Origin: Tetradesmus obliquus
Lineage: Eukaryota; Chlorophyta; Chlorophyceae; Sphaeropleales; Scenedesmaceae
Reading direction: 5' to 3'
DNA length: 64,000 nucleotides
Assembly (NCBI GenBank): GCA_030272155.1
Contig: CP126194.1
Location: forward strand, 2,843,501-2,907,500
In this document: one piece after another, positions 33,126-45,612 of the stretch
How positions within the stretch are numbered: the stretch's first letter is position 1
Layout: each line of letters starts with the position of its first letter
Notes under the pieces: model-generated
Told to the model about the DNA's origin: nothing
The model's database searches: none
What the model saw: only the letters and a program-made list of their open reading frames with translations
Translations under genes and position numbers: made by a program

Positions 33126-34610
33126 ACACAGCACACAGCATGAAGAGAGCACCGCCAGGCCGGCAGCACAGCCGCTCAAGCTAGCAGGAAGCTGTGTCAT
33201 GCAGTGTGCCTGACTTTGATTGATGGCTTGCTGAGCCGGCTGTTGCTGCTGCAGCGAGGCGTGCTGATGAATAACCCCTGCGCAAACACGTGCTGTTGGC
33301 AGCTGTGTTTTGCGGTGGGCTGATCAATGATGCCGGACGTTTTATTACGGATCCCTGACATGCAGCAGGGCCTCAGTGACGGTGATGCATTTCATGGGCA
33401 TGCTACTACCTTGACAAATGAATGCGCCGAGTGTATGTTGTGCACACAATGACCGCATCTGAAGTGTTCAAGGCAGTGTTCTTGTACCTACTGCTGCAGC
33501 ATTTGAACGCAGCAAACGCAGGAGGAAGTTGTGCATACTGATGCCTGTGGTATTTGCGTAACGGCTGTCAGCCCTTAGTGTTGACACGTGCACGCATGTG
33601 CCAGCTGCCATGCACAGTACAGTTGATGTTTATGTCCTCAAGCGATGTGCATGGCGTTTTTGAAGGCCCCTGAGTGACCAGCTATGTAACGTTGCAACTG
33701 TTTGCCTGCCCAGACTATGCACATGATGCTGCCGGTGCTGCCAAGCCGTTTGAGCGATGCCAATGCTGGCAAGCCTTACCACACTAACGGCCCTAACCTA
33801 GCACAGCTCTTGAACAGCAAAGTGTTACCTGCAACTCTATAACAAGCCTCAGGCTTGTGTCAGAGGCTCTGACAACCAAGCCCTGCGGCAGCACCAGCCG
33901 CAGTGTTGACTGCATAAATATGACCAGGGCGCATGCGCAGTGTGCATTGCACGGATTGTTTGAAGAGAAAGGCAGCCACTGCAACAGGGAGGTGCTGCAC
34001 ATGCTTTATGAAGATGCACCTGCCACGATGGTAGGAAGCTATGCAAGGCTCTGCAGAGCTACAGCATACGCCTTATGCATAACCTCATAATCTCACACAT
34101 GCACACACACCGAACTCTGCACCGTGCCAGTGGCGCAATGCCATCAAACGGCATTCAATGCATCCACTTCAACAGGGGCAGTGCATGCACGCTGCTGAAC
34201 GCAAGGGACAACGCACCTGACACGTACGGAAGCTGTTCCCCCCACACAACAAGCGCAACCGTTGCCTTGAAGGCAGTGCAGCAAGCAGGCCACGCATGTA
34301 CACGTCTGTGAACAGAACAGCATCACCCAGTGCAATCCATCTTCCAACCACTGCAGGTGGCATGATACCACGAGCTGCAGTATGCACCTCAATACAGCCT
34401 TCACAGGGCATTCTGTACATGCGGTCTGTGACTGTTCAGCTCCACAAGCTTTTACAAATGGCCCAAGCACGGCACACCCCTACCAGGCCATTTCAAGCAT
34501 CGTGCACAGATGTGTCATCTGCGGCCCGTGATAGGCCACCTGGGCTAGATATTCTGCTAGATTGCGCTAGATCTCCAGCACTGCATCTAGCTGCGAGATC
34601 TCAAAGAACA
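33126..34610. other. Intergenic, no gene seen
   Basis: About 1.5 kb without a supportable exon. It holds a TGTAA near 33686 and a tandem half-copy of the next gene's stop region at its right end. Open frames here are short and lack coding-like composition. Confidence 0.55.
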
Positions 34611-34660
34611 CTAGATCTCCAGCACTGCATCCAGCTGCGAGATCTCAAAGGACACGCCGC
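34561..34660 (-). repeat. Tandem copy of a stop-codon region
   Basis: About 45 nt from the stop codon inward (CTAGATCTCCAGCACTGCAT on the plus strand) occurs at 34611 (functional) and at 34567. The last codons and stop of the minus-strand gene are therefore duplicated into its 3' flank. Confidence 0.85.
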
Positions 34661-36758
34661 CGTAGTCCACGTCAACAGCCGTGTTGCCGTTGCTGCCTGA
34701 GCCGCCCAGGTGCCTGCAGCAGCAGCAGCAGGATAAGCAGGATAAGCAACGAACATTTGCCTGCCTCCGCGTGCATTCAGCACGAATGCTGCACGGTCAT
34801 GCTTTGGGCGTCAATGCCACTGAAGCAACGCACCAGGTATGAGCTAGAAGCAAGCAAACATCCTGAGCTGGTCGTACATACAGTGCAGTGCAGCATGCTG
34901 CGCAGCATGCACTGTGGCTCACCCCTCCAGGTCTGGGAAGTGTGCCTGCATGTTCCACTTGGCCCGCAGCTGGAACGCATCCGACACCTGCGCCTGCAGG
35001 GATGCATGGCATGGCATGCAGCGCACAGCAGGTCAGGCCAGCAGCCACAGCCGAGCGTCGGCCGGGTGATCAGATTGCAGGCGTTGCGTTTGGCACCTGC
35101 CGCTGCTAAGACGAGCGTGCCAGTGCATGCACAAAAAGTATGATATCAACTGGTCAAGCTGCAGCGCTCCATCGCACAGCTAACAAGAAAGCCTGGGCGG
35201 GCTGTTGCCGGAAAGTAACAATGCGCAGCAGCTGTCAGCGCCAGCCATGGCACTGGCCTCACCCGCTCCTTGCGCTTTAGCCGCGGCCCGTCTCCCCACT
35301 TGGTGGTCAGCCTGCAGCAGCAGCAGCAGCAGCAGCAGCGGTAGTGCTGTCAGGGATAGCAGCGGAGGGCGGCAAGATCGACCAATCAGGCCTCTGCAGC
35401 TACCCGACTGCTGTCAGCAGCGCCCTCCAAAATTGTGCAAGTTCAAGCTCTGGCAGTGTTCTGGTGGTGCTGCCGCTCAAAGCTGCCACCTGTTGATTCT
35501 CTGGTGCCCAGGAAGCCCCAGAAAGCGCAGCTTTGATGCAGTCTCACACAGTCCTCGTGCTATTTCTTGTAGCCGGAGGCGCCGTGAGGCCCACCAGCCA
35601 CCCACCTGTAATCCAGGCTGGGTGTGTGCTGCTTCCAGTTGTATCCCAGCACAAACTGCAGCCTGAACACGTTAATGTTGATCTTGGAGGAGAACACCGC
35701 GGCCTGGCCTGTCTCAGGCACCAGCAGCAGGCTGCGCACGTACTTGCTGACATGCCTGTCGTGCTCCACTGGCTTCAACTGCAGTCAGGGAGGCAGGTGT
35801 TCCAAGCACAGCAGGGTTTTGGTGTATAGAAAGGCCCAGCAGCAAGCAAGCCAAGAAGGCAGACAACGCTGATGGCTGATAGTGAGGTGATAGTGCAATT
35901 GCCTGGTTCAAGGGCGCTGCTGCGTAGAGCACGCTGCTGTGCTAGGTGCAGTAGGATGGCCCAGCACTCGACAGCTACTGCAAGTGCTGCATGTCCTACG
36001 CCTGCGTTCAGCCCTTGTTCAGCCCTAGCACACAGCCGAGCACAGCCAGCCATGTCAAGACTACTTCACTGCTGTTATCACATGATTGCTACTGTTTCCC
36101 CGGCTGCAATGGAACAGCTGCTGCTGCTGCTGCTGCTGCTGCTCACAGTGAAGCGCCACCTAGGCTGGGCATGCCAGGGTCTGCTGTAGCAGGCACAGAG
36201 TGCTAGCTGCGGCAGCCTGCACGCATCACCAACACAAACAGGGCGGCAGACACCTGAAATGAAGTGTCTTTCTCGTATTTCAGGTTTGAATTGGTGTGCT
36301 GCGCAATGTGGCGTGCACCTAACAGTAGTGCTGACACGCGGGAGGCTTACTCGCTCAGGTGGCTGCGGTATGCGCTTGCAAGTCACTGTACATTGTGACC
36401 TGGACACATGATTCTGCTGCTATGCTTCAGACAACTGGCATGTCACTTGGTCAACATGCTGTTGAGTGTGCTTCCATTCCGTAATATACATACAAAGCGG
36501 CATACGCGCACTGCTGTCCTCTCCACAAGCAGGTGCACTGCTGGGACAGCCTTGGACCGCCACACTTGCTGGTGCATTGCTGCTTGCGCACTTGTGTTTC
36601 AGCTTGAACCGCAGCTCCGGCTGGCACTTAAACTCATAGTTCTCTAGGATGCGCTCTATCAGCTCGTCTGTGTATGCCTCTGAGTAGTCTTGACTGTCTG
36701 CCTCGGACACTGAGCCAGGTGCTGGTTCAGGCCTTGTGCTAGTCCTGCCGCTGCTCAT
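34611..36758 (-). CDS. Beta-strand-rich protein, possible organelle outer-membrane barrel (incomplete model)
   Basis: Securely phased exons: 35778-35606, 35311-35263, 34993-34923, 34713-34611 (stop at 34611). The probable first exon starts at the ATG at 36758 (MSSGRTSTRPEPAPGS..., then an acidic helix and YEFKCQPELRFKLKHK). A small exon near 36300-36260 (NSNLKYEKDTSFQ) fits by style, but its junction to the first exon could not be phased. Segments such as FSSKININVFRLQFVLGYNW and FQLRAKWNMQAHF alternate polar and hydrophobic residues like beta-barrel strands, which led me to consider an outer-envelope pore protein. No family was recognised. An unassigned frame at 36870-37005 (FVPDNFDLHYGFTAPK) may be an extra 5' exon. 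Confidence 0.5.
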
Positions 36759-37168
36759 GCCTCCTTACTACAGACACGCTGGCAGCTGCTGGAGTCAGCA
36801 GCGGAGGTCTTGGATTGGCTATGATACACGCGTACTTTGCATGCACACAGCACTGTACAGCAGCAGCAATAGAAGGTGATGCTGGCAGGAGTCAGTTTCG
36901 GTGCTGTGAAACCGTAGTGCAGGTCGAAATTATCTGGCACAAAGAAGTCGTTATAAGCATGAGCAGCTCCCTGATCCTGATCCTGGCCATGCGTCCAGGC
37001 TACCTTGCAGTGCAACTGCCACTGCTGTCATATGACACACAACCCGCTTGTTTCAAACTCGACGAAACCCTCTCGTCGAGAATGCACGTATCTGTAACCG
37101 CGTGGACGTATTGTTTCTGCTGCAGAGCTACGAAATCACACGTGTACCGTGATTGGTTGTGAAGCAAC
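36759..37168. promoter_or_regulatory. Divergent promoter region
   Basis: 410 nt separate the ATG of the minus-strand beta-strand-rich gene from the ATG of the plus-strand ARID-PHD gene. An inverted pair CTCGACGAAA / TCTCGTCGAG is visible near 37058-37080. No TATA box was identified with confidence. Confidence 0.4.
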
Positions 37169-40100
37169 ATGAGCACCGAGTTAGCGGGACCGTCCGGGCA
37201 AGCATCTGATCAACCAAACAACGGTGCAGCAGGGATGGAAGTAGACGCACAAGCAGCGCAGCAGCAAGCGGGGACCACGGCTGACCAACCAAGCATACGT
37301 GTGCTGGCGCTGTACTGCACTGGCAGCAGCGACGAGACCGATGAAGGTTTTGATCCACCTGAAAGCAGCAATGCTAGCCTGCTTACAGTCCGCCCAGGCG
37401 TGCAGGTGAGGTTGCAATGCAGCAGCAGCAGCACAGTGCTGTTACACGTCCCTGTCAACCTGCAGGACGCCCGTGCTCTCGATCTCACGGTCTTGTGCCT
37501 TTATTTGTTGCACGAACGTGTTGTGTAGGTGGAGATCATGCGGGGCCCCTCTCTGGATGAGTTTTCAGCCAGGGTGGAGTCTTATAAGCCCACCTTTGTA
37601 TACATCTCTGGACCATACAGTGGGCTGGTGGACAGCATCAAAGGAGCCATAGGTCCCATCACACTGCAGGGTAGGGCACACAGCTGTGTTGAGCAGCTGG
37701 CAGTGCACAGCAGGGGGTGTGAGTAACACAGCTCAGGCCACACGCCAGCACGCAACCAGCTTGGCCAGACCTACTGGCCATCTGTTGCAGTGACAGCAAT
37801 AAGTGCTCAGCTGGCTTGCAAATCATGTCAGCAACGGCAAGGTCAGCTGCTGTGGCACTGCAGTGGTAGCCACAGGCATTGCAGCACCTCCAGCCTGCTG
37901 TGGGGTGTTTGCTGCTGTGCTGCTCCTGCAGGCAAACAGGTCACACCTGGAGAGCTGCTGACAGCGCTGGAGGGAGCACCACTGGACACTGTGTACCTGG
38001 ATGCAGCAGGCCAGGAAAAGGGTGCGTCAGTGCAGCAGCAGCAGCAGTACGGCAGCTGGCTGTGCCACAAGCAGTGCGCAAGCAACGGCAGGCTTACAGC
38101 AGAGGCACGCGTGCAAGCAAGCCTGTCACTCTCTCGGCGTGTAGCAGCAGCAGTCTGCAACACAAAACCCATGCCCCACGCAACTTGCACCACCTGTCAC
38201 TGCTGAGCCAGTGCAACAGCTGATGCGTTTCTGTCACTTCACCTGACAACGAGCTGTGCTGTGTGTAACCTCACTGCATAACAAATGCAGTTGCGGAGCT
38301 GCTGCGTGCCAAGGGTGTGCCCAACGTGCTGTTCTGGTCCGAGGACCCCTCCGGGCTGGTTGCTGCACACTTTGCCAGCATCTTCTTTGGCACGCTGGCA
38401 CTGGAGGGCAGTGTGAGCCTGCTGGAGGCGTACGCACTGGCGCTGTTCTCTACACAGGTGGGTTTGGCCAGCATGTGATGCTGCATGTTTATATGTTTAT
38501 TGTGTTCCATGGGGTGTTGCAAGCTGGCGCTTTGAGGGTAGCGTGAGCCTTCTAGAGGCCTATGCATTGGCGGTCTTCTTCACACAGGTGGGTCTGGCCA
38601 GCATGTGATGCTGCAATGCGTGCTGCTGCTTGTGTTTCATGGGGTGTGTGCAAGCTGTGGCAGCAGGAGTGAGCCTGCTGGCGGCGTACGCGGTGGCGCT
38701 CTATTCTACACGCATGTGCACGCAGCTGCTGCAGCGGCATGCATTTCATAAGCTGTGCCGTGCAACAACCATGTCATGCTAGTGCACCTGGCAGCACATG
38801 GCTATTGTACACTTGGCACACGAGCGGTGTTTAAAATGCTTCAAGGTCCCTTGTGAACATCTCCTGCTGGTAGACGGACAATCTTCTGTCAGTTTTCCTG
38901 CTGGTACACGCCCAGATGGCACGCGCACCTGGGACCAAGGTTGACAGCACGCTGACCACGCCTGTGACACACGTTCATGTTGGCTCGTGCACGTCGGCTT
39001 GATGACACCTTTGTCGCGGTGCATAGCGCTGTTGCTGTGCGCCATGCCCAACATGCACCATGTAACTTGCAGCAATTGTCACATTGTTCTGTCATGCTCT
39101 GCTGGTCACCTTCACACATGTGCAGGCACACTTGGGAGCCAAGGTTGACGGCAAGCTGACCATGCCCAACATGCCCGACCTGCTCACCGGGCCAGCTGAC
39201 GACCCTGATGGTGTCAGCCTGGCCCTGCCTGACAACGCCAGCGTGCCGCTGCCGCAGCTGCCCGGCCTGGACCTGACACGCGGCGTAGCAGCAGCAGTCG
39301 AGGGTGCGTGGCGCGTCTTTGCTTGGTGGCTGCACGCTGGGGCGGCAGCGTGCACATCTGTGTCCTCGCATACATGCCGCAACAGGTGCCTGCTTTGCTT
39401 GTCCCTGTGCTGCTGGGTAGGTTGGATGGATGTGCGTCACCCCTCTCCTCAAGCACCTTGTGCCTCTCACTGCTTGCTCTGCCACATGTCTGACTCCTTG
39501 TGCTGCTGCTGCTCCCGCAGGCTGGATGGATGTGCGGCTGCTGGCGCCGCGGGCGGAGCTGCGGCTGCAGATCGGCGGCGGCAGCAGCATGGTGGACGCA
39601 GGGCGGCTCAGCTACCTAGGGGAAGCGCTGCGTGCGCTGCTGGTGCTGGAGGTGCGGACAGCAAGCAGCAACCTGTCGGCAGCAGCAGCATGGTAGCAGT
39701 AGCAGCAGCAACAAAGATAACAGTTGTTCTGATGACGATAGGTTGTGCTGGGCCGGGTGGCTGTTTCATGCATGGCAGCATGCTGTGCCATGTGGAGTTG
39801 TGTGGCAGTGTTGCAGGAATGCGCCTGTGTTGACGTGGCAGCTGTTGGTTATGTGACATAACTCATGCCCTTCTGTCTTCTAGCTCAGCTTGTTGAAATA
39901 TTGCGTTGCCACCATAGCTGCTGCTGCTGTTGCTTCCCTTGTATCATGTGCTGCACACAGGTGCGGCGTGCGCGGCTGGTGTCTGCCAACCCACCCAGCC
40001 GGCTGCCCAGCCACCTGCTAACAAGCTGCTGCTGCTGCTGCTGCTGTCTCGTATGCTGTTGCTGCTGCTGTGCACACAGGTGCGGCGTGCGCGGCTGGTG

Positions 40101-43100
40101 TCTGCCAACCCACCCAGCCGACTGCCCAGCCACCTGCAGGAGGGCTGCAGCGCATTGCTGTGTGAGGTAGCAACCAGCAGTGGGGCCACTGTGCGTGTGG
40201 TGCTTGGGGGCCGGCCTTCCGTGCTCAGCAACCAGCAGCTGGTGGAGCACGCGCTGCGGCAGACGCTGGTGAGGCGCTGTGGCTAAGTCTGCTTGTCGAC
40301 TTGTTTGTGATTCCCTGAAAGGTTGATTGCTGCGGCATCTGCCCGTGATTTGTGTGCAGCACGTGGCTGCCTCAGTTTCGCAAGTGCAAAGAACGTGATT
40401 AGCACCATTCAGGTCGTTCCCATTTGCACCTCGCAACCAGCAGCTGGTTGAGCACGTGCTGTGGCAGACGCTGGTGAGCCGCTACGCAACAGCAGTCAGC
40501 AGTTAATGATGGCTGTGGTTGATATTGGGCAGGCGTCACAGCGCTGTTGGTGTTGGCGCAGGGCAAGCTGCAGGCGATGGCAGCTCAGCGACTGCTGTTC
40601 ACGTTCCGACCATACACCGAGCTGCATACTTGACCACACACCACTACTCAATGCTGCACCGGTCCTGCCGCCGTTGCGCTTCTCACCCTCCTGCCATTCT
40701 TGCCTCCCTTCTGCTGCTGCCACTCTGCTGCTGCCGCTGCCGCCAGGTTGCTGACGCACTCAGTCTGCAGTTCTAACCTGCCTACATCGCACCTCCTATC
40801 ACTTCAACTCACCCTGCTGCTCTTGCTGCCACCCTGCTGCTGCTGCTGCCGCCAGGTGGCTGACGCGCTCAGCCTGCAGTTCCGGCTGCCGCCGCCGGGC
40901 GTGCCGCTGCCGCTGCCTCGCGCGTCGCAGGACGTGCTGGGCGGCTGCCCCTGCGTGGACACGCTGCTGCTGACCAGTGTGTGGGCAGTGGGAGTGCTGC
41001 GGCAGCTGGCACAGGTAGGTTGCGCAGCCGCGAAAATTATGCACTGCGGGTCTGCAGGATCAGTAATGATAGTCTCATTGGTGTTGGTGCGTTGGCAGCT
41101 ACTGCAAAGCCAGGTTGGCTGGTTGATTGTCTTGCAGACCTCAGTGCAAGTTCGGTGCTCTTTCGAGTGGTGGCTGGTGATTGTGTACAAGATTGCGGTT
41201 GGGCAGCATGTGGGCAGTGGGAGTGCTGCGGCAGCTGGCGCAGGTAGGTTGCGCAACAAATCACTAATAACTGCTACCATTCAGCGCTGCAGGACTGTTT
41301 AGAGTTGCTGTGGAGGCCATCGCAGAGTCTTGTCAGCGGTTGCATGGCTGCTGCTACTGCTGCCACGCCCGCTTTTGGCACCTGTGGTCAGCCTGCAATG
41401 CTTCTGTTGGCCTGAGCTGTTGCTGTTAACATGGAGTTTGTTAACATGGAGTTTGTTGCTGTGACTTATTATCTTTGCAGAGCGCAGCCTATCGGGGCCT
41501 AGTCAACCCAGGCAGCAGTTGAATGATTGTCTGCTGCTGCCGCCCTCGCCTTCTGCACATGCGCCTGCAATCAGCCTGCAATGCTTCTGTTTGCTGAGCT
41601 GTTGCTGTTAACATGGTGTTTGTTAATCTGGAGTGTGTTGCTGTGACTTCTGCACAAGCGCCTGCAACCAGCCTGCAATGCCTCTGTTTGCTGAGCTGTT
41701 GCTGCGACTTGTTATCTTTGCAGAGCGCAGCCTACCGGGGCCTAGTCAGCCTAGGCATCGGCAGCGTGGGCGGCGCGCCAGTGGCCGGCTGCAAGCCCGC
41801 CGACGCGTCCCGCCTGGGTGTGATTGTGACTGGCATGCGTGGCGGTGTGCTGCTGACTGAGGAGCTGCTGGCGAATGGGCTGCCCATCGATGGCATCAGT
41901 GGCAGCCTGGTGGGAGGCATCCCCAGCAGCAACCCGCTGGCAGTGCCCGCAGACCCGGTGAGCGCGCGTTGTGTCTGGTTTAGCGTTGAATAGATTGCTG
42001 TGCTGCATTCAAGCATTGGCATGAAGTTGATGTTGCAAGCTGAATCTGCTGGTAAATAACTGCACTATCATTCGCATGCAGCCTTTCACAGGAGAAGCCG
42101 CAGCACACGGCACTCAGATCCATAGGCGCTGACACCGCACCTGCTGCTGCACATGCTGTGTTTGCTGTGTTCTGTGTGCTGCAACTAGCCCATCGCGCCG
42201 CACAACTGCGGCCGCACGCCCATCAGCGCTGTGAAGAAGAGATTCACCACACGCGGCATTCAGAACGAATCAAATGCACTGACACCGCGCCTGCTGCTGC
42301 ACGTGCTCTGCCTGCTGCTTTTGTGTCATTGTTGCAGCCCATCGCGCCGCACAACTGCGGTCGCACGCCCATCAGCGATGTCAAGAAGAGACTCACCCCG
42401 CACGGCATTCAGAACAAATCAAATGCACTGACACCGCGCCTGCTGCTGCACGTGCTCTGCCTGCTGCTTTTGTGTCATTGTTGCAGCCCATCGCGCCGCA
42501 CAACTGTGGGCGCACGCCCATCAGTGATGTCAAGGAGGAGGAGTTCATGGCTGACCTCATCAGCTTCCTCAGCCACAGGCGGGGGCGTTACATTGACCGG
42601 TCAAAGTTCCCGGACGCAGGTGAGGCCAGCCATGCTGATGCTGCTGCTGTTGCAATATGGATGCTGGTGCTGGCCGCACGCATGGTGTCTTGCAGGCATG
42701 CAATGAACGAGGGTTTCTTTTCTGCGAGTCAGCTTGCTGCACCAATTGGGGCCGAGGCAGAACAGCCACAGGCAGTTTCCTGCAAGGTGGATGTATCAGC
42801 TGTCAGTAGTATCAGCATCACCCTTGATTTTGAATGAAAAGTCACACATTTTTATAACACATCACTGTCTGTGCATCACTGTGTCCTGCAGTGCTCAACG
42901 GCATGACACTGGACCTGTTTGGGCTGTACAAGGAGGTCGTTACACGTGGCGGCTTCCGCGTGGGTAATGGCATCAACTGGAAGGGCCAGGTCTTTGGCCG
43001 CATGCGCAACTGGACCGCCAACAACAGGCAGACCGGGGTCGGCAACAGCCTGAAGAAGCACTACGCCAACCTGCTGTGGGAGTATGAGCAGGTGAAATGA

Positions 43101-43690
43101 GCACTATATGTTTGAGGGTAGAGAGCAGCAGGAGACGCAGTGTGGGCGGCGGTCAAACTTGTGTAACACTGTGTTTGACTGACTGCTCATGATGCTGGTG
43201 TGTCGCTGACACAACATGTCGTCCTGCATGCATGAGCAGCATGCACCACCTGCTAATTGACTAAAGCATAGTCTTACATGCTGACTTAGCGCTCTTTCCT
43301 TTCAATGCATGCCTGCAGGCGCACCCGCAAGATGTAGTAGTAGACCGCTGCACGCTGTGCGGTCGTGGTGAGGAGGCAGGTGCCACCGACTGGATCGCCT
43401 GCGACAGCTGCAACAGCTGGGTGCACTTCTCCTGCGACAAGCGGCCAAACCTCGGCACGTTTGACGACTATGCAAACGCAGAGCAGCCACGCAGCTACAA
43501 GTGCCCCAACTGCGCGCGTGCAGAGGCGCGAGCAGCAGGCAGGGGTGCGGCAGCAGCAGCGCGAGCAGCAGCAGCGGCGGCCGGTGGGGATGAGGCAGCA
43601 GTGGAAGCAGCAGGGGCAGCGGCAGCAGCAGCAGTGGAGGCGCAGCAGCAGCAGCAGCAACAGCAAGAAGCCGAAGCTATGGAAAGCTGA
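37169..43690 (+). CDS. ARID/BRIGHT-PHD chromatin protein (At3g43240-like)
   Basis: Twelve exons: 37169-37405, 37529-37670, 37932-38021, 38291-38457, 39126-39303, 39521-39651, 40080-40268, 40856-41014, 41724-41957, 42487-42619, 42892-43091, 43319-43690. Phases close to 743 aa, close to the length I recall for the Arabidopsis relative. The long N-terminal region matches that plant family (SLDEFSARVESYKPTFVYIS, TPGELLTALEGAPLDTVYLD, GVPNVLFWSEDPSGLVAAHF). An ARID DNA-binding domain follows (about residues 560-620; NGMTLDLFGLYKEVVTRGGF, WKGQVFGRM, LKKHYANLLWEYE). A C4HC3 PHD finger comes next (CTLC, IACDSCNSWVHFSC, YKCPNC). The C-terminus is Ala/Gln-rich. Expected role: DNA and histone-tail binding in a SWI/SNF-type or related complex; this is inference from the family. 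A TGTAA lies at 44175, about 485 nt downstream. Confidence 0.9.
38400..38715 (+). repeat. Three copies of an ARID-PHD gene exon end
   Basis: The exon end encoding GSVSLLEAYALALFSTQ ends at 38457 with GTGGGT. Copies end at 38587 (130 nt later) and near 38710. Confidence 0.85.
38880..39170 (+). repeat. Relic copy of an ARID-PHD gene exon start
   Basis: The stretch 38920-38960 (CACCTGGGACCAAGGTTGAC and onward) resembles the exon start at 39126 (AHLGAKVDGKLTMP). Confidence 0.6.
39960..40130 (+). repeat. Two near-identical copies of an ARID-PHD gene exon start
   Basis: Acceptor plus VRRARLVSANPPSRLPSHL occurs at 39961 and 40080, 119 nt apart and nearly identical. The unit includes a CTG tract. 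Using the upstream acceptor would read into a different continuation after about 20 codons. Confidence 0.92.
40223..41244 (+). repeat. Further exon-edge copies in the ARID-PHD gene
   Basis: Exon end NQQLVEHALRQTL (ends 40268) recurs near 40436-40473. Exon start VADALSLQF (40856) is preceded by a copy near 40746. Exon end WAVGVLRQLAQ (ends 41014) recurs near 41211-41243. The exon start at 41724 (SAAYRGLV) has a copy near 41480. Confidence 0.8.
42189..42540 (+). repeat. Three 149-nt copies of an ARID-PHD gene exon start
   Basis: Acceptor plus PIAPHNCGRTPISDVKK starts at 42189, 42338 and 42487, exactly 149 nt apart. The unit also repeats the intron stretch GACACCGCGCCTGCTGCTGC. Only the last copy continues open. 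Confidence 0.93.
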
Positions 43691-45612
43691 TGAGGTGACG
43701 CGGGATGACACGGACGATCTTGACACGGTGCACCGAAGTGCAGCAAGCGAGGCACAGTACGCGGTTGGGGCGCTTGTGCACGCTGTGCATGTATACTAGC
43801 CGTGCCGGTGATGTCCTGTTAAGTCTCACTGTTTTTTCACCCGTTCTGTGCCACGGTGGAGGCAATACCTTTGCTTCGGCATGGAACGTGGCAGCATGTC
43901 GGCTGCCTGTGGCAGTTGCCTTTGCTGGGCTCCAGTTGGCGTGCACTGGTGCACCGCACAACTGTTTTCAGCCCTCATTTGCTGCTTTTGCAAAGGTTTG
44001 CTGGAGATCACGTGTACTGTACAGCGCGTTGCTCATGCCGTTTGTGTGTGATGCTGCTTCCCGTGCACACGCCATGCAAGGTGCAGGCAGGCACGTCTTG
44101 TGGCAGTGGCAAGTTGCTCGCTGCATAATGCACCATATGGTGTGCACCGATGGCAACGTTGCTATGGCTTAAATTGTAACATGATGGTATGGTTTCAAGG
44201 TGTTCACATTTCTTTCCTGGTCTCACACCATGTGTTCACCTTGTGGCTCACACCGTCAAGATGGTGCCAGGACCCGCATGCAACAACCTCTATTACAAGT
44301 GGTATAGTGCGTCTGCAGCTGAAACCAGCGGCATGCTGCACCCCCCAGGTGTAACCGTTACCCTGACTGAGTTCTAGCACTGCGGTGCTTCATGAAGCAG
44401 CAGCACAACGCTGGCATAGAAAGATACAGGGGCAACTGTGTAAAGGTGCACAGTGGCCTGGGCTGACTCACGTTATGGCAGGCAGACACCCTTGCAGGAC
44501 AGTAAGTTACATCAGGGAATGCTGACTCAACGAACCGCAACATGCGGCAGCAGCCTGAGACCACAACCGGGGACACTTTCTTGTTTAGCCCCATCATCGC
44601 TCCCTGAACTGTTCAGCTGCACAGGGACTGCTGCTCACAGCAAGCCGCTCTTCATTCACTTCCTTCCTTTTTTCACTTCCTTCCTTTAAACCCGAGACAT
44701 AAGCAGCTCCTGATACAGATGTCACGTAGTGACATCCACTCCTCCAGCTTCAAAACCGATTATGATTATTAGTGGTGGTGATGAGGATTATGATGATGTG
44801 AAGGGGGTGATGGTGATGCACTCTGATCAGGGCGTAAGGTAGTTTGCAACTTAAAGGCCCTGAGTACAGACTACGGTGTTTGTACTACAATTAATCACCG
44901 TGATCGTAACCAGTCTCGCCTTTGTTGCTTCGCCGTAACCACCCTGGCGATTCCAGTTGCTGTTATGCCCAGCCCATGGATCGCATCACCATGGATCGCA
45001 AACATAGCATGGAGCTGAAGTACATGCGCTGTACGAAACAATGCAACTCGCGTCCGGAACAAGAGACACCCTGATCATCAGGGCAAGCGGGATGAAAACA
45101 AAGCGTGATACCCTGACGCCATTCCTCTTTTTTCCCCAGCAGAGCTTCTCTGCATGAGGCCAAATAGAAGCAGGCACACCAAAGGCATGCTTTCCTGCAC
45201 GTGACACGACCATACAGCAGCAGCAAACAGGTACGGCACAATGGAAGCCAGATATTTCGCAACGCCAGCATAACAGAGGACGGCATAACGCATCCCAGTG
45301 GTGATGCAACAAACAGCCAGCGGTACTGCTGTAGCCCAATCAACAGCACAAGCAAGGCAAAACAGGTGCAGATGCATCACTGCAGATCACTACAACCCAA
45401 AATCGTTCAGCGCAACACAAGCAGCAAGCAGATTTCAACCATACTCAAATTGAGGACGCTACTGAACAACAGTGTTTTGTATATCTCCCCTGCAGATCTT
45501 GGGTCACACCACCATGTTGCAAGCTGCACACAAACCAGGGAGCTCTTGGCACTGGGCCCCTCCACATCACCACCACGGGTGCAGTGGCAGTAGGGACAAG
45601 CGCAAAACACCG
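43691..45612. other. Intergenic, no gene seen
   Basis: About 1.9 kb between the convergent ARID-PHD and small secreted protein genes. It holds a TGTAA (44175), duplicated CTTCCTTCCTTT (44662-44687) and a GAT/GGTGATGA-rich microsatellite (44758-44820). No exon could be supported. Confidence 0.55.

Noticed and set aside
36870-37015. Reading frame with FVPDNFDLHYGFTAPK as the start of the minus-strand gene
   Set aside because: No ATG is in frame and a TGA lies just upstream; it could be an extra exon but cannot be joined with confidence.
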